Part shown: positions 11,215-24,400 of the stretch, piece by piece
Numbering within the stretch: the first letter of the stretch is position 1
Layout: the number at the start of each line of letters is the position of its first letter
Assembly (NCBI GenBank): GCA_024180945.1
Contig: JAKSGN010000007.1
Span: forward strand, 3,782,001 to 3,846,000
Direction of reading: 5' to 3'
DNA from: Macrophomina tecta
Taxonomy: Eukaryota > Ascomycota > Dothideomycetes > Botryosphaeriales > Botryosphaeriaceae
DNA: 64,000 nt
The notes under the pieces: model-generated
Database searches by the model: none
What the model saw: only the letters and a program-made list of their open reading frames with translations
Told to the model about the DNA's origin: nothing
Made by a program: the position numbers and the translations under genes

Positions 11215-14126
11215 ATGCCCTCCTTCCTTACCGATGACATCGACCGCTCCGCCATCTCTGTCTCCTCCTACAGCCAGTACTCTCCCTCGCCTGCGCTGAA
11301 CGAGAAGCATTCTCCGCTGCCCAACGGCGACTCCAATGCCGCCAGTCGCTATTCGCCCGACCTTGTCCTGACCAACGGCACCTCCGTCTCCAGCCAGGCC
11401 TCGTCCCTACCCAACGGCGGCCCTGTCGGTGGCTCGCACGCCGATAAGAACGCTGCGAGGTCTCCCGTCCACGCGACCGACACGGTCCGAATCTCCAACT
11501 CTGAATCCGCACGGAGCCAGCTGGACGGTGCGGACGCCCCCGGCAGACTGGTAGGGCGCGACGACGGATACTTTGCTGCAGTGCAGAACAGCATCACCCA
11601 GGACGGTTGTCTGACCACCCACGTGAGACTGGAGCCCTTGCCCTCTTTGCCCAACGGAGACGGCGCCCCGGCGTCCAGGACTGTCTCGGCCACCCTGCCG
11701 TCCGCCCCTTCTTCAGATCTGACCCAGAGGAAGAACTCAACGGCCACCACCTCAAGCCACCCGCCGCCCGACCAATCTCTGCGCGTGCCCGGCTCGTCTA
11801 CCCATCGTCTCTCCTCTCCGCCTGCGTTCGGTCACAACCCTCCGGGCTCGTCCTCCACTGCCTCTACCGCTCAGGCCCCTGGATTACAACACCGCCACAC
11901 CCTGGAGGTCCCAAAGGCGTCGGGTTACCGCTCCTCGAGAGAGGCTCAGCGTAACTCGGATGATATGGTGGTGTCGGCCACTGGGCGGTTCTCTCCTAAT
12001 ACGCCCACCAAAAGACGAGGCTCCATGTCCCTGGTCAGGCGCACCACGCGCTCAATGCAGTCGGACATGCATCTGGATGAAGCTCCCGCTGATGAAGATG
12101 CTGCGCGCTGGGCAGAGCACATTCGCCAAAAGCGAGCGAGCAAGAGGAAGAGGAAGGAAGACGATGACGACGACCGAGTGGTCGTGGGCACTAAAGTGGA
12201 CCAGAACCACGTGAATTGGGTGACAGCATACAATATGTTGACAGGAATCCGTTTCACTGTTTCGCGGACGAATGCCAAGATGGATAGACCGCTTACTGAC
12301 GCGGATTTCGAAGCGAAGCATAAGTTTTCTTTCGATATGTAAGCTGCTCCCGCTGTCGTTCCTCCACGGTGTTGCTAATCCTTTTTCTCTATATAGTACC
12401 GGGAACGAGCTGACGCCCTCGGCCAAGTACGACTTCAAATTCAAGGATTACGCACCTTGGGTCTTCCGTCATCTGCGACAGACTTTCAAGATCGACCCTG
12501 CGGATTACCTGATGTCACTAACCAGCAAGTACATTCTTTCCGAGCTCGGATCTCCTGGGAAGAGTGGCAGCTTCTTCTATTTTTCGCGGGACTACAAATA
12601 TATCATTAAAACCATCCACCATGCCGAACACAAGTTCCTGCGGAGGATTCTCAAGGATTACTACAACCACGTTCGGGAGAATCCCAACACCTTGCTGTCC
12701 CAGTTTTACGGGCTGCACCGTGTCAAAATCCCGTATGGCCGGAAGATCCACTTTGTGGTGATGAACAACCTGTTCCCGCCCCATAGGGATATTCACCGCA
12801 CGTTCGACCTGAAAGGATCTACTATTGGGAGAGACTTCAGGGAGGAAGATTTGGAGAAGAACCCCCGGGCCACTCTGAAGGATCTCAACTGGCTGAGGCG
12901 AAATCTGCATCTAGAGTTTGGTCCAATCAAAAAGCAGGCCTTTATTGAGCAGATGGAGAGGGACGTACAGCTCCTTAAGAAGTTAAAAATTATGGATTAC
13001 TCGCTACTAGTGGGTATTCATGACTTGGAGAAGGGGAATGAGGAGAATCTTCGCGACAAGACGCTGCAAGTTTTCCAACCAGGTGGCGATGCCGCGGAGG
13101 ACCACATGCCCAACCCTCTCCAACGGACACCATCGAAGCTGGAAAATGCCCGGAAAGCGAAGGAACTTCGCCAGATAATCAAGAACCAGAAACCGATTCC
13201 GATGGATCAAAGCAGTAACAAGATGCCGGATGATGTCCAGGAGACCCGGAAGCACTTCTACTTCTACAGCGATGACGGAGGATTCCAGGCCACTCATGAG
13301 AACAACACGCCCGGCGAGGAGATCTACTACCTTGGGATCATCGATTGCTTGACTCATGTAAGTGTTTGGAGCATGCGCTAGCTTACAAGCTTGAAATTAA
13401 CTTGTGAAACAGTACTCTTTCATCAAGCGAATGGAGCATTTCTTCAAGGGGCTCACGAACACGGAGTCCCAGATTTCGGCAATTCCTCCTGAACGGTATG
13501 GTGATCGTTTTGTGCGCTTCATCAGTGGAGTGACCAAGACGCGTGAGCTTGCCGAGCAGGAGAAGAAAGAGAAGGGAGAGGTCATTAATGATCCGGCTTT
13601 GAAGGGCATCAATTTGCAACCGAGTAAAACCGACGAGGTCATAGAGAAGGCAGAGCATCAAGCTCAGAAGTCTATCCGCCACGGTGCAAACGAAGAGTCA
13701 GTGCCTGAGCGCGCCATCCACCCAGCCCGAAGCCCCTCAGCTGAGAGAGGTGAACCTCACGGTAGCATCCTTCCTGTTGTCGAGGAGGTTGGCGAGTCCG
13801 GAAGTGTTGGAGGCCGTAGTGGCCGTAGTCACGAGGCGTCTCCACGTCTACGCCCGAGCTCTGAGCTCCCTATCCGGCCTCCGCCAACACCGCCGAAGGA
13901 CAGCAGGGATGAAGACCAACGCCCGCCTACTCCTCCCAAAGACGATGGCTACCAACCGCTAGGGTCGCCGCCGACGCCGCCGAAGGAGGAGCGCGGTCGC
14001 CTCAAGGACAAGACACTCCCCATCCCACCACCAAACTTTACCGGTGGTTTCACACGAAGCCCGCCTCAGATGAAGCCGGTGGACATGGAAGAAAGAGTCG
14101 CGCGAGTGGACACGCGAGTTAACTAA
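11215..14126 (+). CDS. MSS4: Phosphatidylinositol-4-phosphate 5-kinase (Mss4/Its3 type)
   Basis: Exons 11215-12338, 12397-13357 and 13413-14126 encode 932 residues. The enzyme phosphorylates PI4P to PI(4,5)P2 at the plasma membrane and controls actin, endocytosis and polarity. Residues 1-330 are a Ser/Pro/Asn-rich disordered region. The PIPK domain begins near [17 protein letters not shown] and spans about 335-780. Visible motifs are [19 protein letters not shown] (glycine-rich loop and ATP lysine), [20 protein letters not shown], the catalytic [15 protein letters not shown], and [17 protein letters not shown] across the third exon junction. The C-terminal tail after about 800 is disordered and holds three PPTPPK repeats (near 13875, 13920 and 13970). 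No other kinase fits. The start at 11215 opens the first exon, upstream of which no similarity is seen. Confidence 0.94.
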
Positions 14127-16824
14127 ACAGCTTGTTTTGAATTTTAGCCGGCATTCGCTTGCTGCTGTTGCTGCTAAAAGAAAGATACCCTGATCTGATC
14201 GGATCGCTGCTTTGTCACGATCTCTTACATAATCTGCTGTTGGGAAAAGTCACAACACAAATCACTCTCTCCATTTCCTTTGTGTTTTTCCTTGGGCGTC
14301 ATGTCATGCTTTGGGGTCGCTTTTTCTTTCCCTCTCTCCCGGCTCTAACGTTTCCAGCCCCACCATCCGATGTGGGGAGGAATTATCAAAGAGCACGATA
14401 GAGTCGAGAAAGGAGATCCGAGAAGAGACTGAGTGAGTCGAGGGCGGGTTGAGTTGAGTCGCGTGTGGAGTCCATTTGTTTGCACTACGTCACGGCCTTC
14501 TAAACTGCTGCTGCTTCCTCATTTTCTCTCTTTTCTTAACACGACCCATACATGAACATCATGCAGTTTCCATATCACACTTCATTGTCGCCACATCACT
14601 GTTGCTGTCATTGTATGGGGGATCAAGGAGCACCGACCTAGAAAAAAAAAAAACCAATTACAAAAGCCACAACATATGGATCTTCCGAAACGGTTGACCA
14701 TTTGGAAAAGCCAGAACACACCACACCACACCACAAACGCAACCATTACCGTCTATCTCTCCTATGTCAGGTTTTCTACATCCTGCCTTTTTGGTTTCTT
14801 CATCGTCGCCCTTTCTTTGCTCTGCCGAGACCGAACAAAAGAAAGAGCAGTGGTTCACAATTGGGTATAATTGAAGTCAGGGGGTTTCTCCTTTTGTGTG
14901 GGTTGTGCTGCTTCGTAGTGTTGCTGTTAACGCATGATACCACGGCGTTGTTCTTTCCCCGTCTGTTTCGCCTCTGTATTTTTCTTCGCTCTATATATAT
15001 TTTACCTCTTTTTTGCCTTACATTTTCTGCTTTGCGGCAGCATGCAGAGACTTTAGAGCCCTCAACCACATGATTGCGCTTTGATGCACCCTCCTGTCGA
15101 CACAACTCAGTCCGAGAATCGACGATTGCTCTTTCTTCTTTCCTTGCTTGCTGTTCGTTGTTCAATTCACGTGAGTCCTTCTCTTCCCTCTTGTTTGCGA
15201 GCGCTCCGTAATCACATTCGCCTGTAACAGGGTTTCTCTTTCTCCTTCCCTCCACCCTTTCGTTTGAAAGGTGGGAATGCTCTCATTTTTTTTGTTGTTG
15301 CTCTTTGTTCCTTGTAGCTGATTTCTCTCTCATTCTTCGTTGCATGTTCATATAGAAAGAAGAATGGAAGAAAGTCTAACGCATTTTCCATGTGTGTTTC
15401 ATCATTGACTCGAATGGCTCTGATCACTGCGTACGTGCGTCGATTCTTGTTTGAGTAGAGTGTATATAGAGAGCAGAATGAACCCATGATGTTTCGTGTT
15501 TGATCTGAGGGTGCTGAAGTAATAGTGCCTTTTATCAATACTGTAGTAGCATAGATACCTTTTAAATAGTACGGAGATTCTGAGACCAATTCTATAACAA
15601 GTATTCGCACCGCGTAAATAATTTACACCCTCCCTACTCTGAAAAAAAAGGTCCTAAGGCTGAGAGTAATTGTTATAGCGAGTGTTAAATTAAAAAATGT
15701 CGGAACTAATGCATTTGTCTACACTTAAATATCGTCAGATGTTTTTATCTATGTAAGTTTATTTTCTCTAACTTCGGTGTATGCCTTATAGATTCTATTA
15801 TAATCTAGTTAGGATTGGAGATACATGTCATGGACCGAACCTCCACCGGGTGGGTTCGCAGTTAAGGCGAGAGTTTTACTACAGCGCGGCGACTGTGTTT
15901 GGTTTCAGTCGTTGCTGCAAAGCCATTCGGCCAACCTCCCGCCGACCGCGAGTAGCCCGTCAGTCGACAATAGTTACAGCAATAACCGCCTAGTGCTGGT
16001 TAGCCCCAACAACTCTATATACAGAGGCGTGTTCACAAAAATAAATCCTAACTGGTGATTACCTTACCTTTGCTATCCTACTCGGGTGAAAGTTATGTGG
16101 CAGAAGCCCTTAGCCAGGGATATGCTATGGGCGAGATAGGTGATAGGGAGATTTAGAGAATACTGTATAGTAGTAGCTTTAGGTCTATATAGCTCTCCTA
16201 GTTAGAGATATATAATAAACTGCTACACCCTTTCCCGTATTTAGTAAGCCGTATATGCGTGAGTAAATAGGCGTATATTCCGCTATATAGGTGTATACTG
16301 TACTATATTATAAGTTAAGAGTATGTATGTTATTTCTTCCCCTTTATTCAATTTATTGTTCACTATAACATACTATATAGAGAGCATTTTTCTTGTACTT
16401 CCTCTATATAATAAACGATGTGATCTGTTCCTGCGAGTGATAACTATTATATTACCGCACTAGCTCACTTCTAACCCTAGTTAATTATAGTTATCCCTAT
16501 CTCTCTTTCTTCCTTTTTGTTTGCTGTCGTATGAAGCAATAAGCACACAGCAGACTGTAAGATCAAGTTGCTACTATACTTTGCAGCTACTTAGAGTCAT
16601 CACAAGTATGCTGGGCCAACACTGCCAAGTCAAGGCAGCTGATGCGTGGTCACTTGTTCAGGAGGGCTCAAAGACGATATTGAGAATACTGGGAGACACC
16701 ATGGGCACGAGTCGCTTTATGCAGCTGTGAATACGATACAACTGTAGCGTATACGCCGTCAGGGCGACACATGTGATGGTTCACTGAAATTTAGCTGACC
16801 TAAAAAGGTTTATACACGGAACAA
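14127..16824. other. Spacer between convergent MSS4 and GUP1, partly A+T-rich
   Basis: No supported gene. The first 1.4 kb is T- and C-rich and probably includes the MSS4 3' UTR. The middle part is a TpA-dense block listed separately. A short frame at 16521-16730 has no recognisable features. Confidence 0.5.
15600..16510. repeat. A+T-rich, TpA-dense block, possibly a RIP-decayed element
   Basis: The sequence changes abruptly to strings such as TATATAATAAACTG, CTATATAGGTGTATAC and ACTATATTATAAG, with every frame interrupted by stops. In ascomycetes this usually marks a repeat mutated by RIP (C-to-T changes at CpA, leaving TpA). No terminal repeats, transposase or reverse-transcriptase motifs can be read. 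A G+C-richer island at about 15830-15970 interrupts it. Confidence 0.5.
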
Positions 16825-18881
16825 TTAACATTTCATATGGATCCCTTCCCGTGCTTCCTGCTCTCTTATCTCGAACATGACCTGTACGCCCACGAAGAGT
16901 GCTCCGCATGCTAGAGCGAAGAAGGTCAGTCCGGAGGCCGACCCGAAGACGGCCTTTGCCAGGCCCTCCAGACCATCTATTCCAATGGCAAACCCAACTA
17001 GATTTGCCGCTATCATGAAGAGAATCTGCGCGACAGCCCCAATGCCGCATAGAACACGATAAGCATTTGGTCGGTCCGCCCATTTTCTCCTGGGAAAGAC
17101 GAGAGATGCTAAAATCTCAGGAGCTACAATAAAAGTAATGAGCCAGCCCCACATAAGCAAACGCAGCTGGATATCATGCCAAAGTGCGACAAAGGTGAAG
17201 ATAGTGAGGTAGTTGAGCATGGTAGCAAATATACTGCGACCATGACCGCTGCCGCCCATGGGAATGAAGATGTAGCGGATCAGCCAGCGATTGTAACTTC
17301 GGTGCCAGCCGCGCCAAAAGCCCATTACACTGTAGTTGTTACTCATACAGCGGACCATGTTTTCAGGTGGGTCGATGTTGTCAAAAAGAGACCACAGACG
17401 GAAGAAGCGCCAGGGAAGGAGAAGCTTCAGCCAGATATGATGCAGGTTGAAGAAACCCAACATACTCAGTTGAAAAGGCGTATAGGCGTCCCAATCAGGC
17501 TGCACATGGAAAATGGCAACCGCGTAAATGTAATGGATGATGACCTCCATGGCCAGGAGAGCAAGGACAAAGCGGACGGCGTAGCGCGTGGTGCGTTCAG
17601 GAGTGATACTAGGAGGACAGTAGCGCTGCTGTGATATGTAGTCGTTGAACGTGAGAATGGGGCCAGCATTGTACAGCGGAGAATACAGAGCGTAGGCCAC
17701 GTAGTTACGGAATGAATAGTCACCAGGCTTCGCGGGGGTGGAGACTCGGTCACGTTCGGACAGGTTCGAGAGATCAAGTTGTTTCTTCTTGTGCGCGTGA
17801 GTAATGCAACGCGGACTGTATCCGGTGGAGCTTACCTCAATGGGGCTTCCCCCCTGCACATTCAGGCTCCAGTAGTAATCCATGCTGAAGCTGATGAGGC
17901 GAAGGACGGTAATGTTAAACAAGATCTCCCATCGCGAGTTCAGGCCACCGTAGCTGTCAAGCCACGCTCCCCAAGTGCCCGAACCGTCGCCGCCATGAAC
18001 AAAAGCAGCAATGCTTGTGAAGGGGTAGCCGCGAAATATCTCGTTGGAGAACAAAGCGCAGATGTTGAACACCCATGTAGCAGCCGGGATGTAGTTTTTG
18101 GGCAGCGACGTTGTAATTTTGTAGTTGAGATAGAGAATCAGCAGAACCTTAAGCGCCGAAAAGCCATGCAGGATAAAAGTGAATATGATTGCGAAACCGA
18201 AATCAAAAGACACGCGCTGTTCTAGCCTCGCATCCGCAGCAGCATGTGCAGTCAACCCCTGTGTGAGCTGGTGGCCGCTAGGAGCCGAGATCTGGCGAAC
18301 TTGGGTATAGGTATCGGCACGGCACAGATAGTCGTATGCTTTGCGGAGAAAAGGGTGAACAAGGGCGATCACGAAGAGGTAGGGGAGGTTGTCGCGGAAG
18401 GAGGAATATTGGCCATCGGAATTATCCTGAGATCCAAAGTCAGAATACAAACACTGAATAGGCATCACACGGTAGAACGTACCACTTTGCGACCAGGAAT
18501 CCACCCTGGAGACAGCAGAGGCTCAAACTTTGGGTAGTTCGGGTGAGATTCTGGCGGATATCAGCCAGAAGTATTGTGGGCGGGAATCAGGGCGGGTGCA
18601 CCTTTGGAGACATCGTAGACAACATAAAACATGGAAGGCACAGCAGTTAAGAAGACGAGGTAGTACAAATAGAATTCGGGAGTGTGCCATTTGGAAGGCT
18701 GCGGGCCCGGTGCGCGAGAGTCGGAGCGGGCTGCATTCTTAGACCCACTGGGCGACGGCTTTGCGGGATCGATGCGGGATTCGGCAGCTGCGTGCTTTGG
18801 GGGTGTCGTAGACGAGTTGGTGAAGCGGGTGTCGAGGGTGTCGAGCGAGTACAGGCGGCGCAAGAAGCTGAGCAGAGCCAT
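16825..18881 (-). CDS. GUP1: Gup1 MBOAT acyltransferase (GPI-anchor remodelling)
   Basis: Exons in transcription order are 18881-18602, 18550-18483, 18426-17836 and 17787-16825, giving 633 residues. Gup1 is an ER multispanning membrane-bound O-acyltransferase. In yeast it re-acylates lyso-GPI anchors with a C26 chain, and its loss also affects glycerol uptake and wall integrity. The family signature ESHPNYPKFEPLLSPGWIPG is rebuilt across the first intron, followed by DGQYSSFRDNLPYLF. Further marks are SFSMDYYWSLN, KKQLDLSNLSERDRV and the MBOAT active-site region FTFVALWHDIQLRLLMWGW, with the conserved histidine at about residue 517. Several hydrophobic helices are evident. The 48-nt intron at 17835-17788 has GTAAGC...AAG ends, is in frame and has no stop, so a naive reading translates it as 16 extra residues. 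It diverges from ARP4 with 354 bp between starts. Confidence 0.93.
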
Positions 18882-19235
18882 GGCTCAGTAAGGAGCTCCA
18901 GAAAAGAGTGGACTGAAGAGTATGGAGGCAGGGTGAGCGGCCCGTGTCGTGTGCGAGTTGGATGGCGTGGAAAGTCAGCCCTGGCACTGTCGAGCGGAGC
19001 TTAGCTCTCTGCCCGCCTGGTCTCGTCCCGCATGCCTGCCCAGAGCGGAGCGGAGGTCAAGGCCCCGTGCGCCGAGGCCGCCAGGAACTGATCGCCCCAA
19101 AGAGCTCCATCACAACCACCCGGCCGACATTATCCCCACGCGTCTCCCCGCGCGTCATCTCTGCGCCCCCGCCTGCATCTCGTGCCTGGAACGCCCGCAT
19201 TCCGTGCGCTTGCATTTGCACCCATCTCGGCTGCC
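18882..19235. promoter_or_regulatory. Divergent promoter region of GUP1 and ARP4
   Basis: A 354-bp head-to-head interval with a C/T-rich tract leading into ARP4. No specific factor sites can be assigned by eye. Confidence 0.55.
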
Positions 19236-20899
19236 ATGGCGCTGCCCAGTTCTCAGCCGCCCGCTACGAATGAGTATGCCGGAGGTGAGCTCCACTTGCA
19301 TTCGCGCGTGCTGCTGTTGTACCTAGCGCTAACTTCCCTTCGCAGATGAAGTGTCCGCCATTATCCTCGACCCCGGCTACTCCACCACACGCGCCGGCTT
19401 CGCAGGCGAGGACGTGCCGAAGTCTGTCATTCCCACCTTCTACGGCCTCCGCGAGGGCAACTCCAACCCAATCTTCGGCGAGAATGCAATCCACAACCCG
19501 CTGTCGAATCTCGAAATCAAGAATCCTTGGTCCAGTGAAGGCATTGTCGATGACTGGGAAACGGCAACAAAGCTGTGGGAGTATTCCATCACCTCGCGCT
19601 TGACCGGCGCGAAAGAGCAGAACCCTGCCAGCAATGGCCTGAACGATCCCTCGAACGGCGACATGGATGTAGAGATGGACGCCCAGGCTGAGACCGAGAA
19701 GCCGCTGGAGGGTGCGCCCCTGCTCATGACGGAACCTGGCTGGGCCAACGCAAAGCACCGTGAGAAGTGCATCGAGGTCGCCATGGAAGAATGGGGTGCC
19801 CCTGCGTTTTACGTGCAGAAGACTGGTGTCCTGGCAGCGTATGTGTGCACACTCCGGGATTAATTAGATTGGCGCTGACTAGAACTGCAGGTTTGCGTCC
19901 GGAAAACCCTCAGCGCTGGTCATCGATGTTGGTGCTGCCACCACTTCTGTCACTCCTGTCATCGACGGCATGGTCATCAAGAAAGGTAAGACATGTATCT
20001 GTGTGGCCAAATGGCCCGGGCACTCACTGTTATTACAGGCGTGGTCAAGTCCCCTCTAGCGGGCAATTTCGTGTCTAGCCAAATCCGCCTGGTCTTTCAG
20101 CAAGCCCAACCACCCATACAACTCACGCCGCATTATATGATCGCGTCCAAGACACCTGTGGAGGCCGGTGCTCCTGCGCAGGCAGTCCTCAAGAAGTTTG
20201 AGAAGGAGCCCACGCCGTCCTTCCGTAGGCTAGAGGAGGAGCGCGTGCTCACTGAATTCAAGGAATCGGTGGTCCAGGTCTGGACTGGAGGAAAATTCTC
20301 CGGGAATGCTGAGGAGGTTTACAGCAACAGCCCTGGAAGGCCCTTTGAGATGCCAGACGGATGGAATCAGGTATTTCGCGCGGAGCGCTTCAAGGCGGTC
20401 GAAGGCTTGTTCGACGCAAAGGCTGCGTTAACAGTGGGTTATTCCCATGGCAACATGAGGCTGTACCGTTGATGCTGACAATCGAGATATCAGGATGCGG
20501 ATAACCCACGACCGCGGGATGACCAAACAATTCCGCAGCTCGTTGTCCAGGCGCTCAACCATGTTGATGTTGAGATGCGCCCCGCCCTATTGGCGAATAT
20601 AGTCGTTACCGGCGGGTCGTCATTAATTGTCGGCTTCAACGATCGGCTTAACCAGGAACTCGCACAGATATACCCTGGCCCTAGGATCAGGCTGCAGGCT
20701 CCGGGCAACACGGTGGAACGCAAGTACGCTAGTTGGATTGGAGGAAGCATCCTTGGTAGCTTGGGCAGTTTTCATCAGGTAGGACATCCCCATCCTTAAT
20801 TTGTAGCCGGGGTATCATTAACAGTGAATGCAGCTGTGGGTGAGCAAGAAGGAATATGACGAGCATGGAGCAGGTATCGTGGAGAAGCGGTGCAAATAA
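19236..20899 (+). CDS. ARP4: Actin-related protein 4 (NuA4/INO80/SWR1 subunit)
   Basis: Exons 19236-19284, 19346-19838, 19891-19985, 20039-20433, 20494-20778 and 20834-20899 encode 460 residues. Arp4 is a nuclear actin-related protein shared by the NuA4 acetyltransferase and the INO80 and SWR1 remodellers, where it binds nucleosomes. The family opening [20 protein letters not shown] is followed by [11 protein letters not shown]. The actin-fold phosphate motif appears as [19 protein letters not shown], and the ATP-binding segment as [36 protein letters not shown] and the C-terminal [11 protein letters not shown] are typical of actin-fold proteins. An acidic insert ([12 protein letters not shown]) near residue 130 matches the loop that sets Arp4 apart from actin. 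Introns are 52-61 nt. Exon 4's unspliced reading would hit a stop at 20470, so splicing there is required. Confidence 0.93.
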
Positions 20900-21457
20900 G
20901 CGGCTCTGGGCAAAGGATCCACGGCATGATGTAGGCCGAACATGCAATTCGACCCAAGACAGTTTGTGGAACAAGAGATCCGGTGCGACGAATGAACCTC
21001 AACAGCATGCGGAGAGGCGATACAGCAGTACTGATACAGCCGCCGCGATAGAGGCATTCAAAAGCAATGTGCAGTGGTGTGGATGGCGAATAATGATGGC
21101 GAAACAAGGAAGCAGAAATACCTACTCACATCCAACCTCGGAGAAGAAAAATTGCCCAAGGCTTAATAGCCACAAGACATGGGCGTGCAGAACATGTAGT
21201 TTGCGCAAAGACGTTGATTGAAGAATGCAAAGCCCGTGCTCACTTGTGGAGTGCGAAGAAAAGCCGTTCAGCTAAACTGATGTCAGACAGCGGAATACGG
21301 CGCGTCGGGCGGAGCGCGTCGGGGAACAGCGCGCCAAGACAGACCGTGCGCGTTGCGTGTGTTTACTCCAACCCACAGTCAGGTGTTTTGGCCGCCGCGC
21401 TGCTGTCGAGCTCGCGATGTAACGACTCCATCCGCCAACCACCCGCCAGCACAAACA
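20900..21457. other. Spacer between ARP4 and SMC4
   Basis: About 560 bp with no supported gene. It should contain the ARP4 3' end and the SMC4 promoter. An open frame upstream of the SMC4 start is short and not conserved in appearance. Confidence 0.5.
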
Positions 21458-24400
21458 ATGTCCACGGCAAGACCCTCGCGGCGAGCGGCTGCGCGTCGCC
21501 AGACCATTGTCGAATCCTCAGATTCCGACGAGCACACGGTCGTGAAGCATGACAGCGACGAGGAAGAGTTCACGCCCGCGCCCGAGCCAGCACCTCCCAA
21601 GGGCGCCCGCCGCCGCACCGCTGTGAGGCCTGATAGCGATGACAACGAAGTTACTCCTGCGCCAAAGAGCGCCCGCCGCCGCAAGGCCTCTGAAGTCCCC
21701 ATCACCCCGCGCACCGTCCCCACCAAGAAGGGCAGAACACAAGCCAGCCAGTCAGTTGAGCCGTCAACCATCCAAAGCCCTGTCGAGAGTGCCGCCACCG
21801 GTGTTGCTGTCGGCAACTACAATGGAGACGATGACCAAGCATCGCACAAGCCGCCCAAGAAGATTCCCGCCGCGCGGAGGGGCCGCCGCAACGTTCGCGA
21901 CAGCAGGAGAAGCAGGGCTTCAGTCGTTCCCGATGTAATACAACAACTCCCTCCTCTCTCTGCCCCGCAATCCGTCGCCGAGCCGGACCCGGTGCCGCCC
22001 ATGATGCCTCCCGTGAACGATACTAAATTCATACAAAAGGAACAGGAATCCGAGCACGAATTGCGCCACAAATCACCACTGTCCGACATCACCCACGACG
22101 CCGACAAGTCTTTCAACATCATGAAGTCTACCGAAAGCGATGCCACCCCACGCCAAAAAACCCCTCAGCCCTTTGATCCTGGCAATCTCGAGAACGCCGA
22201 AACGAAAACATCGACACCCGCTCCGAAAGACAAGACTCCTGCGCCCGAAGATAAGATCCCGGTTGCGGAAGGCAACACGCCCGTTTCGGGACAGGAAACG
22301 CCTGCTCCTGACGAGAAGACCCCGGTGCCGCAGACTCCGAAAACAATCACGCGAGTGGATGCTTTGAACACTGTGCTGGAGAAGCCTATGGACATTGTTG
22401 CCAAGGCCCGAGCAGCTGCACAACCGCTGATCCAAGAGCCTGAGGTTTCCAAGTCGCGTATCTGCATCACTTGGTTAATACTCAAAAATTTCAAAAGTTA
22501 TGCTGGCAGACAAGAGGTTGGCCCATTCCATGCTTCTTTCTCGTCTGTGGTCGGTCCAAATGGTTCTGGAAAGTCAAATGTGATTGATTCTCTTTTGTTC
22601 GTCTTTGGCTTCAGGGCCAGCAAAATGAGACAGGGCAAGCTCTCAGCCTTGATTCACAACTCTGCAGCATTCCCGAACCTAGACCACTGTGAAGTTGAAG
22701 TCCATTTCCAGGAGGTCATGGATTTGCCTGGAGGAGACCACGAGGTCATTCCTGATTCCAGTTTAGTTATTTCTCGCAAGGCTTTCAGGAATAACTCCAG
22801 CAAGTACTACATCAACGGCAAGGAGTCTAGCTTCACCGTCGTGACTACTCTGCTCCGCGACCGTGGCGTTGATCTGGACCATAAGCGTTTCTTAATACTT
22901 CAAGGTGAAGTGGAGTCCATTGCGCAAATGAAACCGAAGGCAGCAAACGAGCACGACGATGGCCTTCTGGAGTACCTTGAGGATATCATTGGCACCTCGA
23001 AGTATAAGACGCCTATCGAAGAATCTGCCGCTCAAGTTGAGACTCTGAACGAGGTCTGTCAAGAGAAAAATAACAGAGTCCAGCACGTTGAGAAGGAAAA
23101 GGAGGGCCTTGAAGACAAGAAAAGCAAGGCGTTGGCGTACATTCGGGATGAGAATGAGCTCGCAACGAAACAATCTGCTCTCTACCAAATATTCCTTGAC
23201 GATACGAACGATAATATTCAGATCGCTCAAGAGGCAATCAACGAGGCGCAAACTTCTCTCAACGAGGAGCTTGAGAGGCACAAGGGAAATGAGGAGGAAA
23301 TCAAGGAACTTGACAAGCAATACAAGGCAGGATGCAAGCAGTACGAGAAGCTTGAGAAGCAGACCCAAGAATTCCTCAAGGAGCTCGCAAAGTTGGATAA
23401 GGAAACTGTCAAGTTTGAGGAGAAAAAGAAGTTCCTGACCAACAAAGATAAGAAGCTTCAGAAAACTCTTGAGACGAGCAGGTTCGGCATCTCGGAAGCG
23501 GATAACGTCATGAAAAAGTGCACCGACGACATTGAGAGGAACGCGGTTGAAATTGCTGGGCTCGAGGAGAAGATGCGGGCTGAGGAAGAAGAGCTAAATT
23601 CAATCCGAGAGAGTCTCAAAGGCAAGACCCAGAGCATTTCCGACGAGATTGCGGCCAAACAAAAGTCCCTTGAGCCCTGGAATGCGAAGATAAACGACCA
23701 GCAATCAGCAATGGCAGTCGCACAGAGTGAGCTGGATATCCTGCGCGAGAAGGAGAACGAGGGTGAAAAGAAAATCGCGGAGACTGAAGCAAAGATCGCC
23801 AGCCTGGAGGAGCAAAAGGCCGCAAAGCTGTCAGAGCTTGAAGATTGCGAGTCTGAGAAGCGTAGAACTGAGAAAGAGATCAAGACGGTCCAAAAGGAGA
23901 TGGCTGTACTTGGCCAGGAGGAGCCCAAGGTTCGCTCAAAGCTTTCCAGCGCCCGCCAGAAAGCAGACGAGGCGAGATCCAATCTTTCAGCGACTCAGTC
24001 TCAGGGTAATGTCCTTACAGGACTTACGCGCCTGCAGGAGTCTGGCAGAATCAAGGGTTTCCACGGCCGCCTCGGTAACTTGGGCACTATAGATCAGAAG
24101 TACGACATCGCTATCTCAACCGCTTGTCCTGCCCTGAATAACTTGGTGGTCGACTCGGTCGAGGTTGGTCAGCAGTGCATCGAGTACCTTCGCAAGAACA
24201 ACCTTGGTCGCGCAAACTTCATCTTGCTCGACAGGTTACCACAACGCGATCTTTCTGAGATCAGCACGCCCGAAAATGTCCCTAGACTATTTGATCTCGT
24301 TAGATCAAAAAACCACAAGTTTCGACCAGCATTTTACAGTGTCCTGCAAAATACCCTTGTGGCGACCGATCTACAGCAAGCAAATCGGATCGCGTATGGG

